A stretch of 16,023 nt of DNA from RCIO01 sp964629765 (GCA_964629765.1 CAZVTK010000108.1:1-16023), one strand, 5' to 3'. Positions 1 through 8,069 are shown, numbered from the stretch's first letter. Notes: a model not told the origin generated them from the sequence alone. Program-made: numbers and translations.

Positions 1-20
1 GAGCAATGACAGGCAGAGGC

Positions 21-39
21 CTCCGGCAGAGGGCCGGAG
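21..39. other. Short hairpin downstream of lysK
   Basis: CTCCGGC at 21-27 and GCCGGAG at 33-39 form a perfect 7-bp stem with a 5-nt loop, about 50 nt beyond the lysK stop. There is no clear T run after it in the lysK direction. It is a possible weak terminator or mRNA 3'-end structure, and the assignment is tentative. Confidence 0.3.
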
Positions 40-91
40 ACTTCGAAGCGAACCGCACCGCAGAGGCAGTGCCCGCGATGCGTTACAATGC

Positions 92-1747
92 TCATTTTGC
101 CAAATTACCAGCCAACGCATCGGCAATCAGCCTGCGGGTATTGTCGATGCCATAAAGAGCGGCGAAAGAGCCGAAGCGCGGGCCGCGCTCCTGGCCGATC
201 AGCACCTGGTAAAGCATCTGGAAGAATTCTCCCGAGACGCCCGGGCCGCCGGTGGGGCTTTTCTTGGTGAGGTCCTGATAGCGCTCGATATTGCGCGCCA
301 CATCGAGAGACGCGTTCTGAATGTCTTCGTTGCTGGCGTCGGCCGGCAAGGCAGCGAAGGCATCCGAGAGGGCCTCGAGGGCAGCACGCTCGACAGCGTC
401 GGGTGCCCGATAGGACTTGACCGCGAAATCGCGGAAATAGTTCATGGCATAGCCGACCAGCGCATCGAGATGCGGATGGGTCTTGGCCGAGACGCCTGGC
501 GCGTAGGCCGAAATATAGCCCCACATGACTTCTGATGTTTCCGGGTTCGACGCGGTCGCCAGGTTGAGCAGCAGCGCAAAGGTGACCGGCATGTCGACCT
601 TGGGCACATTGCCATAGTGGACATGGAAGGCGGGGTTTTCCAGCCGCCCAGCGGCGTCCTGCCGCTCGAACGCCGCCACGTGGGCGAAATATTCGTCCAC
701 CGCGCGCGGAATGACGTCAAAATGCAGGCGTTTGGCGACACGGGGCTTCTGGAACATGTAAAGGCCCAGACTCTCGGTCGGCGCATAGGTCAGCCATTCG
801 TCGATGGTCAGGCCATTGCCCTTGGACTTTGAAATTTTCTGCCCTTCGGCGTCCAAGAACAACTCGTAGACGTAATGCTCGGGCGGAGTGCCACCGAGAA
901 TCGCGCAGATCTTGTCATAGATCACCTGATTGGTCTGGTGATCCTTGCCGAACATTTCGAAATCGACGCCGAGCGCGGCCCAGCGCATGCCGAAATCGGG
1001 CTTCCATTGCAGCTTCACCGCACCGCCGGTGACGGGCAGCGTCGTCTCCGTGCCGTCCTCGTCGTCGAAGGTGATGGTGCCGGCCGCGGCGTCCACCTTC
1101 TTCATCGGCACGTAGAGCACCCGGCCGGTCTTCGGCGAGATCGGCAGGAACGGGCTGTAGGTCGCCTGCCGCTCGGGCCCCAGCGTCGGCAGCATGACGG
1201 CCATGATGTCGTCGAACTTCTCGGCCGCCTTCACGAGCATGGCGTCGAAGCGACCGGCCTTGTAGTAGTCGGTGGCGCTGGCGAACTCGTAGTCGAAGCC
1301 GAACGTGTCGAGGAAACGCCGCAGCATGGCGTTGTTGTGCGCGCCGAAGCTCGGGAACTCGTTGGTCCACGGGTCGGGCACCACGGTCAGCGGCTTGTGG
1401 AGATAAGGCTCCAGGAAGGCGCGGTCCGGCACGTTGTCGGGGATCTTGCGCATCCCGTCCATGTCGTCGGAAAAGCACAGCAGCCGCGTCGGCACCGTGT
1501 CGCCCGTCAGCACGCGGAAGGCGTGGCGCACCATCGTCGTGCGCGCCACCTCGCCGAACGTGCCGATATGCGGCAGGCCGGACGGGCCGTATCCGGTCTC
1601 GAACAGCACGCCCGCCTGCGGGAAGCCGGTTTCTTCGTAACGCGCGATGATCTTGCGCGCCTCCTCGAAGGGCCAGGCGTTGCTTGTCGCGGCGGCGGCG
1701 GAAATCTCGGGCGTGATCTCCACCGGCTTCAGTCGGCCAGCGGCCAT
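92..1747 (-). CDS. lysK: Lysyl-tRNA synthetase, class I
   Basis: This enzyme charges tRNA-Lys with lysine in the cytoplasm. It is the class I type used by many alphaproteobacteria and archaea instead of the class II LysS. The protein has 551 residues. The class I signatures are intact: an HIGH-type motif (HIGT, residues 60-63) in the Rossmann fold and a KMSKS-type loop (KISKSKG, residues 304-310), followed by the helical anticodon-binding C-terminal region. The ATG at 1747 (MAAGRLKP) is chosen because the conserved N-terminus (PFEEARKII) follows within about 25 residues. An in-frame ATG at 1816 would add 23 residues of low-complexity sequence. The gene diverges from the TerB-like gene with about 155 bp between them. 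Nothing unusual is seen. Confidence 0.96.
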   Translation of the reverse strand: MAAGRLKPVEITPEISAAAATSNAWPFEEARKIIARYEETGFPQAGVLFETGYGPSGLPHIGTFGEVARTTMVRHAFRVLTGDTVPTRLLCFSDDMDGMRKIPDNVPDRAFLEPYLHKPLTVVPDPWTNEFPSFGAHNNAMLRRFLDTFGFDYEFASATDYYKAGRFDAMLVKAAEKFDDIMAVMLPTLGPERQATYSPFLPISPKTGRVLYVPMKKVDAAAGTITFDDEDGTETTLPVTGGAVKLQWKPDFGMRWAALGVDFEMFGKDHQTNQVIYDKICAILGGTPPEHYVYELFLDAEGQKISKSKGNGLTIDEWLTYAPTESLGLYMFQKPRVAKRLHFDVIPRAVDEYFAHVAAFERQDAAGRLENPAFHVHYGNVPKVDMPVTFALLLNLATASNPETSEVMWGYISAYAPGVSAKTHPHLDALVGYAMNYFRDFAVKSYRAPDAVERAALEALSDAFAALPADASNEDIQNASLDVARNIERYQDLTKKSPTGGPGVSGEFFQMLYQVLIGQERGPRFGSFAALYGIDNTRRLIADALAGNLAK

Positions 1748-1902
1748 GATGTGCGTCCCGTCATATGTCTGTGGTTCGGCGCGCAGACCTCTAGGGAACC
1801 CGCCCGCCAGCGTCAATCTGCGCAGGCAGCGAAGCGTTGCGCGCGCGCCGCCATGCGCCTATTCCTGCGCCAGCCTCGAGGAGGGACCCGGCGGGAGGGA
1901 CG

Positions 1903-2313
1903 ATGAGCAAGCTGACGGTGCAGGAAGCGATCATCTATGTGATGGTCATGGTCTCCGCGTCGGATCGCGAGATGCGCGATGCGGAGCTGTCGCGCATCGG
2001 CGCGCTGGTGCGGGCCAAGCCGGTCTTCAGGGGTTTCGAGCAGGCGCGGACGCTGGCGGTGGCGCAGGCGTGCCAGCAATGGCTCCAGGCCGAGGACGGT
2101 TTCGAGGAAATCCTCGCGACGGTCGCCGCGGTGCTGCCCAAGACGCTGCGCGAGACCGCCTATGCCTATGCGGTCGACATCGCGGTGGCCGACATCCAGG
2201 TCGATCCGGCCGAGTTCCGCCTGCTCCAGATCCTGCGCGAGAAGCTCGACCTCGACCGCGCCACGGTGAACGCCATCGAGCTGGCGGCCAAGATCAGGCA
2301 CCGGTCGAAATAG
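1903..2313 (+). CDS. TerB-like (tellurite-resistance TerB family) protein
   Basis: A small cytoplasmic all-helical protein of 136 residues resembling the TerB/DjlA N-terminal family (COG3793-like). Acidic patches at D-R-E-M and D-P-A-E-F resemble the metal-binding sites proposed in TerB proteins. The start at 1903 is supported by a purine-rich Shine-Dalgarno region (GGGAGGGA) ending just before it; an in-frame ATG at 1837 lacks a comparable site and would add a proline/arginine-rich leader. The gene stands alone, divergent from lysK and convergent with the solute-binding protein gene. No other ter genes are visible, so a real role in tellurite resistance is not implied. The family is recognised from overall pattern rather than a diagnostic motif. 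Confidence 0.75.
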   Translation: MSKLTVQEAIIYVMVMVSASDREMRDAELSRIGALVRAKPVFRGFEQARTLAVAQACQQWLQAEDGFEEILATVAAVLPKTLRETAYAYAVDIAVADIQVDPAEFRLLQILREKLDLDRATVNAIELAAKIRHRSK

Positions 2314-2329
2314 GCAGGTCGAAATAGGC
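2303..2329. repeat. 13-bp tandem duplication over the terB-like stop codon
   Basis: GGTCGAAATAGGC occurs at 2303-2315 and again at 2317-2329, a 14-bp period. The first copy contains the TAG stop of the TerB-like gene. It looks like a local slippage duplication in the 27-bp convergent gap before the solute-binding protein gene. Confidence 0.8.
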
Positions 2330-2340
2330 GGGCGGCTTCC

Positions 2341-3186
2341 TCAAAAGAACCCCAGAGGGAAGTAACGCAGGTAAAGCTCGCCGAACTTGCCGGAGACGTT
2401 GATCTCGCGCAGCGCGAAATCGAACGCGTCGGCCAGCGTCGCGTTTTCCGGCCGCACGGCGATCGCCAGTCCCGCGCCGAAATATTCGGGGGCGAGGTAG
2501 GGGCCGCCGGTGAACGCGCAGCATGCTTGCGAATCCGCGCCGGCCAGCCAGAACGACAGCCGCATGCCGTCGCCGAAGGCCGCGTCCACCTTGCCGTCGC
2601 GCAGATCCTCGTAGAGCCATTCGATGCGCGAATAGGTCACGGGTTTCGCCGCCGGGAAATAGTCGCGCAGCATCGCCTCGTGCTCCGAGCCGGCGACGAC
2701 GGCGATGCGTTTGCCGGCGACGGAGCGGTAGAGCGGCTCCGCCAGCCCGAAATTGCGCCTGGTGGCGAAGCGGGCGGGAAACCGCAGATAGGAGCGCGTG
2801 AACGCATATTTGCGCCGCGTCTCGGTGGTGATGGCAAGGCCCGCTATGATGGCGTCGCCCTCGTTGCGCTCCAGCGCGCCTTCCAGCTCCTCCCACGGGA
2901 TCGCCTGGATCTGGCAGCGGTCGAGGATGGCGAGCTCGATGCACATGGCGCGGGCGAGGTCGACATGCAGGCCGCTGATGAGTCCGTTGGCGTCGATGAA
3001 GTTGAAGGGCGGGAAATCGGTTGTGGTCAGGAAGCGCACGCGCGGCAGCGACGAGATGTCGGGGCGCACCAGCCTTTCCTTCACGTCCCAGAATTGCGGG
3101 ATGGTCGGCTGCTGGGCGGCCGCCGGCGCGGCCGTCGCCAGAAGCGCGGCCAGTGCCGCCCACAGAAGCCGGTGCCGCTTGCTCAT
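2341..3186 (-). CDS. Periplasmic solute-binding protein, family 3
   Basis: A 281-residue secreted protein of the SBP_bac_3 type, which binds small polar solutes (usually amino acids) in the periplasm for an ABC importer. A Sec signal peptide is clear: basic MSKRHR, a hydrophobic core, and an A-A-A cleavage site before Q25. The mature part shows the family pattern: a strand and FPPFNF near the start, NGLISGLHVDLARAMC, then GDAIIAGLAITTETRRKYAFT, and a C-terminal DAFDFALREI. The start at 3186 places the signal peptide correctly; an upstream in-frame ATG at 3282 would bury it behind 32 residues. No permease or ATPase gene adjoins it, so the ligand and transporter partner are unknown. Such orphan binding proteins also occur next to sensory or quinoprotein systems. 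Confidence 0.85.
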   Translation of the reverse strand: MSKRHRLLWAALAALLATAAPAAAQQPTIPQFWDVKERLVRPDISSLPRVRFLTTTDFPPFNFIDANGLISGLHVDLARAMCIELAILDRCQIQAIPWEELEGALERNEGDAIIAGLAITTETRRKYAFTRSYLRFPARFATRRNFGLAEPLYRSVAGKRIAVVAGSEHEAMLRDYFPAAKPVTYSRIEWLYEDLRDGKVDAAFGDGMRLSFWLAGADSQACCAFTGGPYLAPEYFGAGLAIAVRPENATLADAFDFALREINVSGKFGELYLRYFPLGFF

Positions 3187-3715
3187 CGCCTTGCCCTCGC
3201 CGAGGGCTGCGAAGCTGGCGCAGGACGCGCCGGAATGCAACCGGCCGGCCAGCAGGATCGGCCGGCGGATGCTGCAATGCACTGCAATCGCAGGTTAATG
3301 GCGCCTCGCGTCCGCGGCACCTAGAATGTGCTGGATGCTTCGAGGGGTTGGGGCGGCGGAATCCACGCAAATCCGCGCCGGATGGCAAGTCGAAATGGGA
3401 TTTCCCGGATGTCGGGCGTCTCGGGGTTTGCCGTGGAGAAAAAATCTGCTCAACGTGAAGTAGAATATCGCGGCGCCGAACAAAGTTCATGCCGTAGCGA
3501 AAGCTATAAGGCATGACGCGCTCGTTGAAATTCTCGTGATCGCCGGGCAATTTTTCGTATCCGACTGATGCGCGAATTTGCATAATTTATTTCCCATGAT
3601 AGCCTGACTATCGGGTGGGGAGTATATCGGCTGCTTACTGGGGCGGGTGGCTGATCTTTATTTCCTTGGGCATGGTTCTCAGTGGTAGGTAGCCGTTTAT
3701 CGCGGCCGATGATTC
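3187..3715. other. 529-bp gap without a convincing gene
   Basis: It separates the leftward solute-binding gene from the rightward glycosyltransferase gene and must hold promoters for both. From about 3420 it is more AT-rich than its surroundings. A minus-strand frame opens at ATG 3583 with a plausible-looking first 50 residues (positions 3583 down to about 3434) before becoming a shadow of the binding-protein gene; it may be a gene remnant. A small GATAG/CTATC inverted repeat lies near 3599-3613. No RNA gene is recognised. Confidence 0.5.
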
Positions 3716-5767
3716 ATGCTCCGACAGGCGCAACTGGATCGCATTTCCGCTCGACCGCCGGCATCCGGGTCACTGCCGGCCGGAGCGGGCAGTGGGGTGA
3801 TGCCGTCCGGCGGCATCCACGGTGGCGAACGCGCCCAGAACGGTTGGCATGGGCGGTGGGACATCGGCCAGCGGGATGGTCGCGAGGATGACGAGGTCGC
3901 CATCTGGCGCCCGGTCATCCGGCAGTTGGGACTGAGCCGCGCGGCCGTCGAAAAGCTGGCGTGCCGGGCGGCGCGCAACGGAACCTCCCTGGAGGCCGAG
4001 CTCCTGTGCAGCGGCCTCGTGTCGGAGGCCGCCTTCTATGCCGCGGTGGCGCGCAGCCTCGATCTCGATTTCCTCGACGCCGTCGAGCCGGACCGGCTGA
4101 TGCACGAGGCGCGCTCGCTGGCCGTGCTGCTGAAGCAGGCGGAGGGTATTCGCGCGGCGCGCGTCGAATGGATGGACGCAACCGTGCGGACCGTCGTGGC
4201 GCCGGACTGCCGCGAATATCGCCGCCTCGCGCGCTGGCTGGCGGCGTCGCCGCGCCTGCGCGGGCGCATCGCGGTGGCGGCGCCGGGTGCGTTGCGGCAG
4301 GCCGTGCTGCGGCGCTGCGAGGCCGAGCTGGCCGACAGGGCGGTGAACGGCCTCGCCGACGCGGCCCCGGCGTTCTCCGCGCGCACGACCTTCATGCCCG
4401 CGCAGGCATTCTGGTGCGGCGCGGCTCTCGTGGCGCTGGCGGCCGTGACGCTGCTGTGGCCCCGGCAGGTGCTGCTCGGCCTGCACCTCGCGCTGATCGG
4501 GGTGTTTCTTCCCTGCGTCCTGCTCCGGTTCATGGCCGCGCGGATGCGAAAGCCCCGCCATCCTGCTTTCGACGGATTGTCGCCCCGCGACATGCCCCGC
4601 TACACCGTCCTCGTGGCTCTCTACCGCGAGGCCGAGATGGTGCCGGCGCTGCTCGTGGCGCTGGGACGGCTGGAGTGGCCGCGCTCCAAGCTGGAGGTGA
4701 AGCTCGTCTGCGAGGCCGACGACAGGGAGACGCTGGCGGCCCTCGCCGGCCACAGCCTGCGCCCCTGGGTGGAGGTGGTGAGGGTGCCGCCCGCCGGCCC
4801 GCGCACCAAGCCGAAGGCGCTCGCCTACGCGCTCCAGCTATCCGCCGGCGAGCTGGTGGCGCTCTACGACGCGGAGGACCGGCCGCACCCGCATCAGCTT
4901 CTCGAGGCGTGGAGCCGTCTGCGCTCGGCGGACCCCGCCCTTGCCTGCGTGCAGGCGCCGCTGCTGGTCACCAACCGCGCCGCGAACCTCGTCGCGCGCA
5001 TGTTCGCCTTCGAATATGGCGGCCTGTTCCGCGCCATGCTGCCCTTCCTGTCGCGCCATGGGCTGGTGATCCCGCTCGGCGGCACCTCCAACCATTTCCG
5101 CCGGTCGGCGCTTGACGAGGTCGGCGGCTGGGACCCCTACAACGTGACCGAGGACGCCGATATCGGCCTGCGCCTGAAGCGCTTCGGCTACCGCGCCGAG
5201 ACCATCACCCTGCCGACCCTCGAAGCGGGGCCCGTCAGCCTGTCGGCGTGGCTGCCGCAGCGCACGCGCTGGTTCAAGGGCTGGGCGCAGACCTGGCTCG
5301 TGCACATGCGCTCGCCCCGCCGCCTCGCGCGGGAACTCGGCCCGCTCTCCTTCGTCGTCGCGCAGATCCTGTTCGCCGGCATGCTGCTCGCCGCGCTGGC
5401 GCATCCGCTGCTTTTCGTCACGTTGCTGCTGATGCTCGTCCGGGCGCTGCTGTTCGGCGAGCTCGGCATCTACAACGGCCTGCTGCTGGGCGTCGATGTC
5501 GGGCTGGTCGGCCTCGGATACCTCGCCTTCATCACCGTGGGCGCCCGCACGCTGCCGCGCGCCGACATCGGCAGGCTGCCGGCGATCGTCGCGGCCACGC
5601 CGGTCTACTGGCTGATGCTGTCGCTGGCGGCGTGGCGCGCGCTGGCGCAACTGGTGCGCGCGCCCCATCTCTGCGGCCTTATGTATCAACGGCACCACAA
5701 AACATGGCGAACTCTTTGGCTCTTCCCGCTAGATATAGGGAATGCCGCGCCACCCCTACAATGTTAG
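3716..5767 (+). CDS. Membrane glycosyltransferase family 2 with MshEN-like N-terminus, 3' end replaced by transposon
   Basis: A processive-type inner-membrane glycosyltransferase of 683 residues. Residues about 65-215 resemble an MshEN/GspE N-terminal domain, known in some proteins to bind cyclic di-GMP. Two membrane helices follow (about 229-272), then a GT-A domain with D-A-E-D (385-388), T-E-D (478-480) and Q-R-T-R-W (515-519), the cellulose-synthase-like catalytic set. Several helices lie at about 545-645. Substrate and polymer are unknown. The start is uncertain: ATG 3716 has no obvious ribosome site, and later in-frame starts (for example 3800) are possible. Residue 653 onward (about 31 residues) is encoded by the inserted element. 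Before insertion codon 653 would have been TGG and the tail would have continued at 12462-12555. All catalytic motifs and membrane helices precede the junction, so activity may survive. Confidence 0.85.
   Translation: MLRQAQLDRISARPPASGSLPAGAGSGVMPSGGIHGGERAQNGWHGRWDIGQRDGREDDEVAIWRPVIRQLGLSRAAVEKLACRAARNGTSLEAELLCSGLVSEAAFYAAVARSLDLDFLDAVEPDRLMHEARSLAVLLKQAEGIRAARVEWMDATVRTVVAPDCREYRRLARWLAASPRLRGRIAVAAPGALRQAVLRRCEAELADRAVNGLADAAPAFSARTTFMPAQAFWCGAALVALAAVTLLWPRQVLLGLHLALIGVFLPCVLLRFMAARMRKPRHPAFDGLSPRDMPRYTVLVALYREAEMVPALLVALGRLEWPRSKLEVKLVCEADDRETLAALAGHSLRPWVEVVRVPPAGPRTKPKALAYALQLSAGELVALYDAEDRPHPHQLLEAWSRLRSADPALACVQAPLLVTNRAANLVARMFAFEYGGLFRAMLPFLSRHGLVIPLGGTSNHFRRSALDEVGGWDPYNVTEDADIGLRLKRFGYRAETITLPTLEAGPVSLSAWLPQRTRWFKGWAQTWLVHMRSPRRLARELGPLSFVVAQILFAGMLLAALAHPLLFVTLLLMLVRALLFGELGIYNGLLLGVDVGLVGLGYLAFITVGARTLPRADIGRLPAIVAATPVYWLMLSLAAWRALAQLVRAPHLCGLMYQRHHKTWRTLWLFPLDIGNAAPPLQC
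5666..5673. repeat. Target-site duplication, left copy (CATCTCTG)
   Basis: CATCTCTG directly abuts the left terminal inverted repeat and is repeated in the same orientation at 12454-12461, abutting the right one. An 8-bp duplication is the length known for IS1595-family transposition. Confidence 0.93.
5674..5697 (+). repeat. Left terminal inverted repeat of the transposon
   Basis: The 24-bp repeat starts CGGCCTTATGTATCAACGG and ends CACCA. It matches the reverse complement of 12430-12453 at all 24 positions; identity stops immediately inside (CA here, AG at the other end). Confidence 0.95.
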
Positions 5768-6200
5768 CCGCCAGAGATCGCGAGGGAATGCGATTACAAT
5801 CAATGGCCTTCTGACCTGGCGGTCCAGAAGATTGCGGAGCCTACGTCTGAAAGAGGGCGATGACGCGGCGGTTCTTGCCGATATCGCCGCGATTGATCAC
5901 GTCCTCGTCAATGTCATCGGCTTCACCGGCGATATCGCGGCGCTCTCACGCGATTTCCGCCGCGAGGCATTGTTCAGGCGCGGAGAACTGCAAAGAGCCG
6001 TCTCCGCTGTTCTACGACAGGCCAATGGGCCGCTGACGACGCGGCAGATCGCAGAGCGAGTCATGGCCACCAAGGGAAAGGCGCTGGAACCGGGCCGACT
6101 GGCCAAGGAATGGATCAACCGAACCCGTAAGGTCTGCCAGAGGTTGCCGTCCGTTGAAATGGTTCGGCAGGACGGGTTGCAGGTCTGGCAGAGGGGATAG
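5742..6200 (+). CDS. Hypothetical protein, possible winged-helix C-terminus
   Basis: The open frame encodes up to 152 residues. The credible part begins about residue 25 with a charged helix (RSRRLRSLRLKEGDDA) and DIAAIDHVL, followed by ALFRRGELQRAVSAVLR, GPLTTRQIAERVMATKG and a basic C-terminus, a layout suggesting a small winged-helix DNA-binding unit. Similar proteins are, from memory, common beside transposases in alphaproteobacteria, but no function is known to me. The ATG at 5742 has AGGG directly against it, too close to serve as a ribosome site, so the true start may be a later non-ATG codon or the 5' end may be damaged. Its first 26 bases overlap the new tail of the glycosyltransferase gene in another frame. 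It is the first cargo gene inside the left end and has higher GC than the NYN gene that follows. Confidence 0.55.
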   Translation: MPRHPYNVSRQRSRGNAITINGLLTWRSRRLRSLRLKEGDDAAVLADIAAIDHVLVNVIGFTGDIAALSRDFRREALFRRGELQRAVSAVLRQANGPLTTRQIAERVMATKGKALEPGRLAKEWINRTRKVCQRLPSVEMVRQDGLQVWQRG

Positions 6201-6399
6201 GAGCGAAGGGGAATGAGGTGGGAGCGGCGGGTTTAGTCCTGACCCCGCAATTCCAATTGCTATATTTCACTGACTCGTAAAAAATATAAACCCCAGTCAC
6301 CGGCTGGGCCTGGCGCTGGGGTTGCCGCGCGTTTGGCGCACGACGTGGTTAGGCTGTTTATATGTCGGGAAGCACCGGATTTCAAGGGGGAAACCACTG
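6201..6399. promoter_or_regulatory. Leader region of the NYN gene, with hairpin and possible promoter
   Basis: An inverted repeat AACCCCAG (6289-6296) / CTGGGGTT (6316-6323) could terminate the upstream gene or structure the leader. TTGGCG (6333-6338) and TTTATA (6357-6362), 18 bp apart, make a plausible sigma-70 promoter whose start site would fall about 15 nt before the ribosome site AAGGGGG (6384-6390). A 12-codon frame (ATG 6362, TGA 6398-6400) ends exactly at the presumed NYN start. None of this is more than suggestive. Confidence 0.35.
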
Positions 6400-7041
6400 A
6401 TAAAGGCGGGGATTTATATCGACGGGTTCAACCTCTATCACTCAATTCGGGAATGGGGAGAAAACCATCTAAAGTGGTGTAATTTATGGGAATTGAGTGA
6501 AAAATTATGCCAGCCAAACGGCCACAAAGTTGAAAGAGTTGTTTGGTGTACGGCATATCCAAAACACCGAGACGATGGAACCTGCCGACGCCATCAAATT
6601 TACTGTGAAGCGCAACGTGCTGTTGGTGTGGCAGTAACCGAAGGCCACTACATATATGACTCTGATGCCGGAAAGTATACGGAAAAGCAGTCAGATATAA
6701 ACGTCGCGCTGTCTTTGATTTGCGACATGACCGATGGCGTAATCGAGTGTGCTTATCTGGTTAGCGCCGACTCCGACCAAGCGGCAACAGTAAGAGTATT
6801 TCGAGAAAGATTCCCAGATAGATGGATTGCATCTGTCGCACCTCCCGGTCGTCCCCCTCCTGAGAAGTCCTCCGCCTACGTGGATACCAAGTTTTCAATC
6901 AACAAAATGATGATTGAAGACGCTCTTCTGCCTGCATACATCCCAAAGTCGGGTGGAGGGTTCGTCCGCAGGCCGCAAGAATACGACCCGCCAGAAGGAT
7001 GGCTTTCACCGTCTCAGCGACCGAAGCGGCAACGGCGTTGA
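6400..7041 (+). CDS. NYN-domain (PIN-like) predicted RNase
   Basis: About 213 residues forming a NYN/LabA-type domain, a PIN-like fold that cleaves RNA with metal ions held by clustered aspartates. The signature positions are present: YIDGFN (D8, N11), EKQSDINVAL (E95, D99) and VSADSDQ (D124, D126), so the site looks intact. The target RNA is unknown. The start is unusual: the conserved KAGIYIDG begins right after CTG ATA, with no in-frame ATG near. The ribosome site AAGGGGG (6384-6390) lies 6 nt from CTG (6397) and 9 nt from ATA (6400). Either is used as a rare start, or an ancestral ATG mutated to ATA; an in-frame ATG at 6322 lacks a site and adds 26 unrelated residues. The gene is more AT-rich than the chromosome. 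It converges on the transposase gene with 28 bp between them. Confidence 0.82.
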   Translation: MKAGIYIDGFNLYHSIREWGENHLKWCNLWELSEKLCQPNGHKVERVVWCTAYPKHRDDGTCRRHQIYCEAQRAVGVAVTEGHYIYDSDAGKYTEKQSDINVALSLICDMTDGVIECAYLVSADSDQAATVRVFRERFPDRWIASVAPPGRPPPEKSSAYVDTKFSINKMMIEDALLPAYIPKSGGGFVRRPQEYDPPEGWLSPSQRPKRQRR

Positions 7042-7061
7042 ATCGCCCCCCATGAGGCGAT
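7042..7061. terminator. Hairpin between convergent NYN and transposase genes
   Basis: ATCGCC (7042-7047) and GGCGAT (7056-7061) form a 6-bp stem with an 8-nt loop, immediately after the NYN stop and just beyond the transposase stop. The position suits a bidirectional terminator; the T tracts are weak. Confidence 0.45.
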
Positions 7062-7069
7062 CTGTGTAC

Positions 7070-8050
7070 TCACCCTGCGTTCGCCCGCTGCCAGTACCCC
7101 GCCCAAACCCGCGAGACGGGATGATTGAGGGCACCACCGAGCAGCGCCGAGGCATTGCCACCATTCGAGCGGCGGCGGTGATCCTCCAGCCATGCCGCAT
7201 GGTTCGCGTACTGGTAGAGGTAGCGGTGCGAGACATGGTGATGCTGCCCACCGACCATGCGGCGGAGCCGGCTGAAATAGGACTCGACCTGATTGGTATG
7301 CCTGCCGTTCCCGTCGCTGTACGAGACGCTGTGGTTGATGCGGCTCGTCTCGTAGTGCATTTCGAGACTGTCCCAATGGCTGGCTTCGTCGGCGAAGATC
7401 ATGGCCTTGGCGACGACGCGGGCCTTTGCGATGGAGACGCCATCGGCTTCGCTCATGCGAACGAACGGCAGGGTGCGGCCACCGCGTTCCCGAAGCGCCA
7501 CAACGACGCGGCGGCGCTCCGAACGGTTCTCTGAGCGGCGACGGTCCTTGCGGTCCTCGACGCGGTTCTCTGGACGGACGTGGCCGCCGAAATAGGCCCC
7601 ATCGATCTCGACTTCGCCTTCAAGGTTCTCATCTACCGTTTCAGCCGCCAGCGCCTCGCGGAGTTTATGGCAGAGCACGAACGCGGTCTTGTACTGGACA
7701 TCGAGATCGCGGCTCAGCTGGACCGAGGACATCCCCTTGGAGCCGTTCACAAAGAGACAGATCGCCGCCAGCAGATCGGTGAAGGACAGTTTGCGCGAGG
7801 CGAACATCGTCCCGCTAGTGACGCTGAACTGCGCATGGCAGGCCGCGCACTTGAATTTCCGCCGGGTCGGAATGTCGTAGTGATCGAGGCAGCCGCACCG
7901 GGGACAAACCGGCTCGCCTTTGGTCGCGGGCCAGCGCAGTTTCCGGAACGTCTCATAGGCACGATCCTCACCGCCCCTATAGATCTCCTTGAGGGAAAGG
8001 GTGCGGGATTCAGCCGAGAGAAGGAAGTGCTGCGCCAATGATGTCTCCAT
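7070..8050 (-). CDS. ISXO2/IS1595-family transposase
   Basis: A 326-residue DDE-type transposase that would cut and join the ends of this element. An N-terminal zinc ribbon is visible (C49-P-R-C52 and C68-A-A-C71), then a helix-turn-helix-like stretch (MSSVQLSRDLDVQYKTAF). The RNase H-fold catalytic domain carries EIDGAYFGG (D150), IFADE (D221) and NQVESYFSRLRR (N253 or E256 as the third acidic/polar position). The frame is complete and the residues are present, so the enzyme looks functional. The start at 8050 leads into the typical SLAQHFLLSAESRTLSL opening of this group. It is transcribed leftward from a compact promoter region shared with the DUF6471 gene. The exact IS1595 subgroup (the ISNwi1 or ISPna2 groups are candidates) cannot be decided by eye. 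Confidence 0.93.
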   Translation of the reverse strand: METSLAQHFLLSAESRTLSLKEIYRGGEDRAYETFRKLRWPATKGEPVCPRCGCLDHYDIPTRRKFKCAACHAQFSVTSGTMFASRKLSFTDLLAAICLFVNGSKGMSSVQLSRDLDVQYKTAFVLCHKLREALAAETVDENLEGEVEIDGAYFGGHVRPENRVEDRKDRRRSENRSERRRVVVALRERGGRTLPFVRMSEADGVSIAKARVVAKAMIFADEASHWDSLEMHYETSRINHSVSYSDGNGRHTNQVESYFSRLRRMVGGQHHHVSHRYLYQYANHAAWLEDHRRRSNGGNASALLGGALNHPVSRVWAGYWQRANAG

Positions 8051-8069
8051 ATTCGATGCCTACGCCCCG

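Noticed and set aside
875..1906. Long plus-strand open frame (343 codons) opposite lysK
   Set aside because: It lies antisense to a clear, motif-bearing lysyl-tRNA synthetase; high GC keeps antisense frames open, and its composition (H/R/G-rich) is typical of such shadows.
3961..5115. Second plus-strand frame of 384 codons inside the glycosyltransferase gene
   Set aside because: Alanine/arginine/glycine-rich shadow in another frame of a gene with intact catalytic motifs.
5674..5697. 24-bp end ending in ACCA taken as a tRNA 3' end or integrase attachment site
   Set aside because: No tRNA can be folded there, the copies are inverted rather than direct, no integrase is present, and the 8-bp flanking duplication shows that they are transposon ends.
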